From the NCBI GenBank assembly GCA_021775655.1, contig JAJFHK010000398.1, forward strand, positions 1 through 8,682: 8,682 nucleotides of DNA, given 5' to 3'. Both the position numbers and the translations under genes were made by a program. The notes under the pieces are model-generated. The model did no database searches. It saw nothing but the letters and a program-made list of their open reading frames with translations, and had not been told where the DNA came from. Source of the DNA: Filomicrobium sp. (lineage in GTDB: Bacteria; Pseudomonadota; Alphaproteobacteria; Rhizobiales; Hyphomicrobiaceae). Shown here one piece after another: positions 6,436 to 8,682 of this stretch (within the stretch, counting starts at the first letter, position 1; every line of letters starts with the position of its first letter).

Positions 6436-7533
6436 TTAGGCCTTGACGCCCGCGCCTCGGACTTTGGGAGCGTCGGCGTCCAATGGCCACCTAGGGCGCA
6501 CGGGCGCGTCCAAGGAATCGACAAGCCCCATCGCATGGCGCTCGGCGCCAGCCCAGGCAATCATCGCGGCGTTATCTCCGCACAAGGCAAGGGGAGGCGC
6601 GTGAAAAGTCATGCCCTCGTCGGCTGCAAGGTCACTCAAGCCCTGTCTCAGAGCGGCATTGGCGGCAACTCCGCCGGCGGCAACGAAGTGGGTAAGTTTG
6701 ATGGCGGTTTCTTCTCGTGCAATAGCGATGGCTCTTGCGCATCGGTCGACTACACTTTCGAGGACGGCCTGCTGGAACCCTGCACACAGGTCGGAAATGT
6801 CGGCATCGTTCAATGCGGCGACTTCGCGGGCACGCTGGCGTACGGCTGTCTTAAGACCGGCGAATGAAAAATGGGGCTCTGCGCGTCCTTTCATTGGGCG
6901 TGGAAGCTGAAATCGCGACGGATTTCCAGCAAGTGCGGCATTCTCGACGGACGGGCCGCCAGGCTGCGGCAGGCCAAGCAGTTTGGCGGTCTTGTCGAAC
7001 GCTTCGCCCAGCGCGTCATCAATCGTTGTCGAGATGCGCGCGTAGTCAGCCACACCGCGGACCAGCAGTATTTGCGTGTGGCCGCCGGAGACCAACAGCA
7101 TCAAGTAGGGTGGCGAAAGACCTTCTGTCAGCCCGACCGTCAGGGCGTGGGCTTCCAAGTGGTTGACCGCAATCAGCGGCTTTCCGGTTGCCAATGCGAT
7201 TGCCTTGGCGGAGATAACACCGACGATGAGGCCGCCGATCAATCCGGGTCCGGCAGCCGCTGCGATACCATCGACCTCGTCGAGCCTTACGCCTGCCTCC
7301 TTCAGCGCCATTCGAATGATATCATCGAGGCATTCGGCGTGAGCACGGGCCGCGATTTCTGGTACGACACCGCCAAATGCGCGGTGATCCTCCCACTGGG
7401 CGCGGACAACCGACGACAACAGGCGGCCGGAGCCGTCATCCGAGCGCGCCACAACTGCAGCGGCGGTCTCATCGCAACTCGTCTCGATACCAAGAACAAG
7501 TTTTTCGCGATTGTCGCTCGCGGCCGGATTCAA
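6436..7533 (-). CDS. tsaD: tRNA N6-adenosine threonylcarbamoyltransferase TsaD
   Basis: TsaD (Kae1/YgjD/Gcp family) transfers threonylcarbamoyl from threonylcarbamoyl-AMP to A37 of ANN-reading tRNAs, with TsaB and TsaE, in the cytoplasm. From the chosen TTG start the protein has 365 residues, normal for the family. Key motifs are [10 protein letters not shown] (14-23), VPEIAARAH (57-65), the metal-binding NHLEAH with His at about 125 and 129, SGGHT (149-153), [10 protein letters not shown], and CGDNAAM with Asp at about 320 as the third metal ligand. The start at 7533 is chosen over the ATG at 7611 because AGGAGG lies nine bases upstream of the TTG, the family normally begins just before [10 protein letters not shown], and the longer form would overlap the hemC upstream region. 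It is the first gene of a tsaD-gpsA-EVE cluster and is divergent from hemC. Confidence 0.95.
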   Translation of the reverse strand: MNPAASDNREKLVLGIETSCDETAAAVVARSDDGSGRLLSSVVRAQWEDHRAFGGVVPEIAARAHAECLDDIIRMALKEAGVRLDEVDGIAAAAGPGLIGGLIVGVISAKAIALATGKPLIAVNHLEAHALTVGLTEGLSPPYLMLLVSGGHTQILLVRGVADYARISTTIDDALGEAFDKTAKLLGLPQPGGPSVENAALAGNPSRFQLPRPMKGRAEPHFSFAGLKTAVRQRAREVAALNDADISDLCAGFQQAVLESVVDRCARAIAIAREETAIKLTHFVAAGGVAANAALRQGLSDLAADEGMTFHAPPLALCGDNAAMIAWAGAERHAMGLVDSLDAPVRPRWPLDADAPKVRGAGVKA

Positions 7534-7542
7534 CGTCGAATT

Positions 7543-7548
7543 CCTCCT
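7543..7548 (-). promoter_or_regulatory. tsaD ribosome-binding site
   Basis: On the minus strand AGGAGG lies nine bases before the TTG codon at 7533-7531. It is a full match to the Shine-Dalgarno consensus and decides the tsaD start. Confidence 0.75.
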
Positions 7549-7658
7549 ACTGCCGAATTCCGGCCCGCCTGCGACGCAATCGAATTTGCGTTCGCAAGGC
7601 TCTCTCGGCATTAATGTCGGCTCAATCGAGGCGGCACATGTGCCCCCGCCCTACACCC

Positions 7659-7663
7659 GAGGA
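7659..7663 (+). promoter_or_regulatory. hemC ribosome-binding site
   Basis: GAGGA lies seven bases before the GTG at 7671. A second site, GAGG at 7628-7631, sits six bases before an in-frame ATG at 7638, so an 11-residue longer form is possible. Confidence 0.6.
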
Positions 7664-7670
7664 CACAAGC

Positions 7671-8633
7671 GTGCAAGACACGGTCATCAGGATTGGTACC
7701 CGCGGCTCTCCCCTGGCGCTGGCTCAGGCGCACGATGTTCGCCGCCGATTGATGGCTGCTCATGGGCAAGGCGAGGAGAATTACGAGGTCGTCGTTATCA
7801 AGACATCGGGGGACCGTATTCAAGACCGACCGTTGTCAGAAGTTGGCGGCAAGGGGCTTTTCACCAAGGAAATTGAAGAAGCCCTACTGGCGAAGGAAAT
7901 CGACCTCGCGGTGCACTCCATGAAGGATGTGGCGACCGAATTGCCGTCGGGGCTTGGTTTATCTTCGATCTTGCCGCGAGAAGACGTGCGCGATGCTTTC
8001 ATCAGCATTCGCTTTTCTTGCCTCGAAGAAATGCCTGCGGGCGCTAAGGTCGGCACGTCAAGCCTTCGACGCGCAGCCCAGGTACAATACCTGCGTCCAG
8101 ATCTTGAGGTTGTGCAATTTCGGGGAAACGTACAAACGCGGTTGGAGAAGCTTGCCAATGGCGTTGCAGATGCGACGTTTCTTGCGTGCGCCGGGTTGAA
8201 CCGGCTCGACATGCCCGACCGAATTACTTCGCCGGTTGATATATCTGTAATGTTGCCAGCCGTCGCTCAAGGAGCCGTAGGAGTTGAAATCCGTGAGGAT
8301 GAAGAAGCAATCCGCGATATATTGCAGCCATTGAACGATGAGGCGACCGCATTGTGTGTGACGGCCGAGCGCGCTTTTCTCAGAACGCTTGAAGGCTCGT
8401 GCAGAACTCCGATCGGAGGCTTGGCCGAACTGTCCGCCGGGCAGCTCACTATGCGAGGAGAGGTGCTGTCGCCAGATGGCAAAGAGCGCTATCGTGGTGA
8501 GAAGAGCGGTGAAGCAGCCAGTGCAATCCGTATCGGCGAAGAGCTGGCCGCAGCGATTCTGGATGAATCCGGACCGGAGTTTTTGACCCGGCTCAAAGCG
8601 CTGAAGACGTTTATTATCGATCTAGATCAATAA
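7671..8633 (+). CDS. hemC: Hydroxymethylbilane synthase (porphobilinogen deaminase)
   Basis: HemC polymerises four porphobilinogens into hydroxymethylbilane, an early step of haem, cobalamin and bacteriochlorophyll synthesis, in the cytoplasm, using a covalently bound dipyrromethane cofactor. From the GTG at 7671 it has 320 residues, as expected. Motifs run in order: IRIGTRGSPLALAQA at the start, KTSGDRIQDRPL, GGKGLFTKEIEEALL, DLAVHSMKDV with the catalytic Asp at about 86, GTSSLRRAAQ, RGNVQTRLEKL, and GSCRTPIGG with the cofactor-attaching Cys at about 244. The GTG is preferred to the in-frame ATG at 7638 because the family usually starts a few residues before IRIGTRGSPLA; the frame also stays open back to 7377, antisense to tsaD. 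In relatives hemD usually follows; here the window ends 49 bases after the stop. Confidence 0.96.
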   Translation: MQDTVIRIGTRGSPLALAQAHDVRRRLMAAHGQGEENYEVVVIKTSGDRIQDRPLSEVGGKGLFTKEIEEALLAKEIDLAVHSMKDVATELPSGLGLSSILPREDVRDAFISIRFSCLEEMPAGAKVGTSSLRRAAQVQYLRPDLEVVQFRGNVQTRLEKLANGVADATFLACAGLNRLDMPDRITSPVDISVMLPAVAQGAVGVEIREDEEAIRDILQPLNDEATALCVTAERAFLRTLEGSCRTPIGGLAELSAGQLTMRGEVLSPDGKERYRGEKSGEAASAIRIGEELAAAILDESGPEFLTRLKALKTFIIDLDQ

Positions 8634-8644
8634 ATGCAGCTGTA

Positions 8645-8682
8645 ATGAAGCGAAGCAGTCCGGGAACCAACTCGACTAACAG
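8645..8682 (+). CDS. Possible first codons of a downstream gene, cut by the window edge
   Basis: An ATG at 8645, eleven bases after the hemC stop, opens a frame that reaches the window end and encodes MKRSSPGTNSTN. There is no clear ribosome-binding site and the residues are not recognisably HemD. It is listed only because a gene such as hemD is expected here; it may be non-coding. Confidence 0.2.
   Translation, partial: MKRSSPGTNSTN

Larger units (their letters stand above)
7534..7670. promoter_or_regulatory. Divergent tsaD/hemC intergenic region
   Basis: With the corrected starts, 137 bases separate the two divergent genes and must hold both promoters. The region contains TTGCG-TT-CGCAA (7586-7597), a dyad with five-base arms, and an eight-base direct repeat CGAATTCC at 7537-7544 and 7554-7561. 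A poor -35/-10 pair for hemC (TTGCGT at 7586, CATTAA at 7609, 17-base spacer) can be drawn, but I do not trust it. No riboswitch-like structure is apparent. Confidence 0.45.

Noticed and set aside
6871..7614. A 247-codon plus-strand open frame opposite tsaD
   Set aside because: It lies wholly antisense to tsaD, whose motifs are all intact. It encodes no recognisable domain and is the usual mirror frame of a conserved gene.

Overview
The window looks like a chromosomal segment of an alphaproteobacterium, most likely order Hyphomicrobiales. The evidence is moderately high G+C (judged by eye), a TIGR02300 (FYDLN-acid type) gene, which is an alphaproteobacterial family, and the block EVE-gpsA-tsaD divergent from hemC, an arrangement I recall from rhizobia and relatives. 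The genus cannot be told from the sequence. I see no IS element, prophage, CRISPR array, tRNA or rRNA.

Layout, left to right. (1) Positions 1-1382, plus strand: the 3' part of a short FMN/3Fe-4S glutamate-synthase-like protein of GlxD/MgsC type, cut by the window edge. (2) 1432-1911, minus: a small secreted four-cysteine protein of unknown function. (3) About 1999-2688, plus: an unrecognised protein with a C-terminal Fis-like helix-turn-helix. (4) A 304-base non-coding stretch with several inverted repeats, then a stand-alone lpxD (2993-4042, plus) without its usual fabZ/lpxA/lpxB/bamA neighbours. (5) 4143-4553, plus: a zinc-ribbon protein with a long acidic tail. (6) A 199-base convergent gap. 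(7) A minus-strand cluster transcribed tsaD, gpsA, EVE-domain gene (7533 down to 4753), with gaps of 66 and 36 bases. (8) A 137-base divergent regulatory region, then hemC (7671-8633, plus), and possibly the first codons of another gene at the right edge.

Most genes are core metabolism: lipid A synthesis (lpxD), glycerol-3-phosphate supply for phospholipids (gpsA), tRNA t6A modification (tsaD) and tetrapyrrole synthesis (hemC). The less ordinary parts are the possible N-methylglutamate-synthase subunit, the HTH protein, the histone-H1-like tail on the EVE protein, the orphan position of lpxD, and the dyads in the two larger intergenic regions. Two start sites are corrected from their ribosome-binding sites: tsaD begins at a TTG (7533) and hemC at a GTG (7671), which removes an apparent overlap. 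I did not find convincing evidence of a wholly new biological system here.
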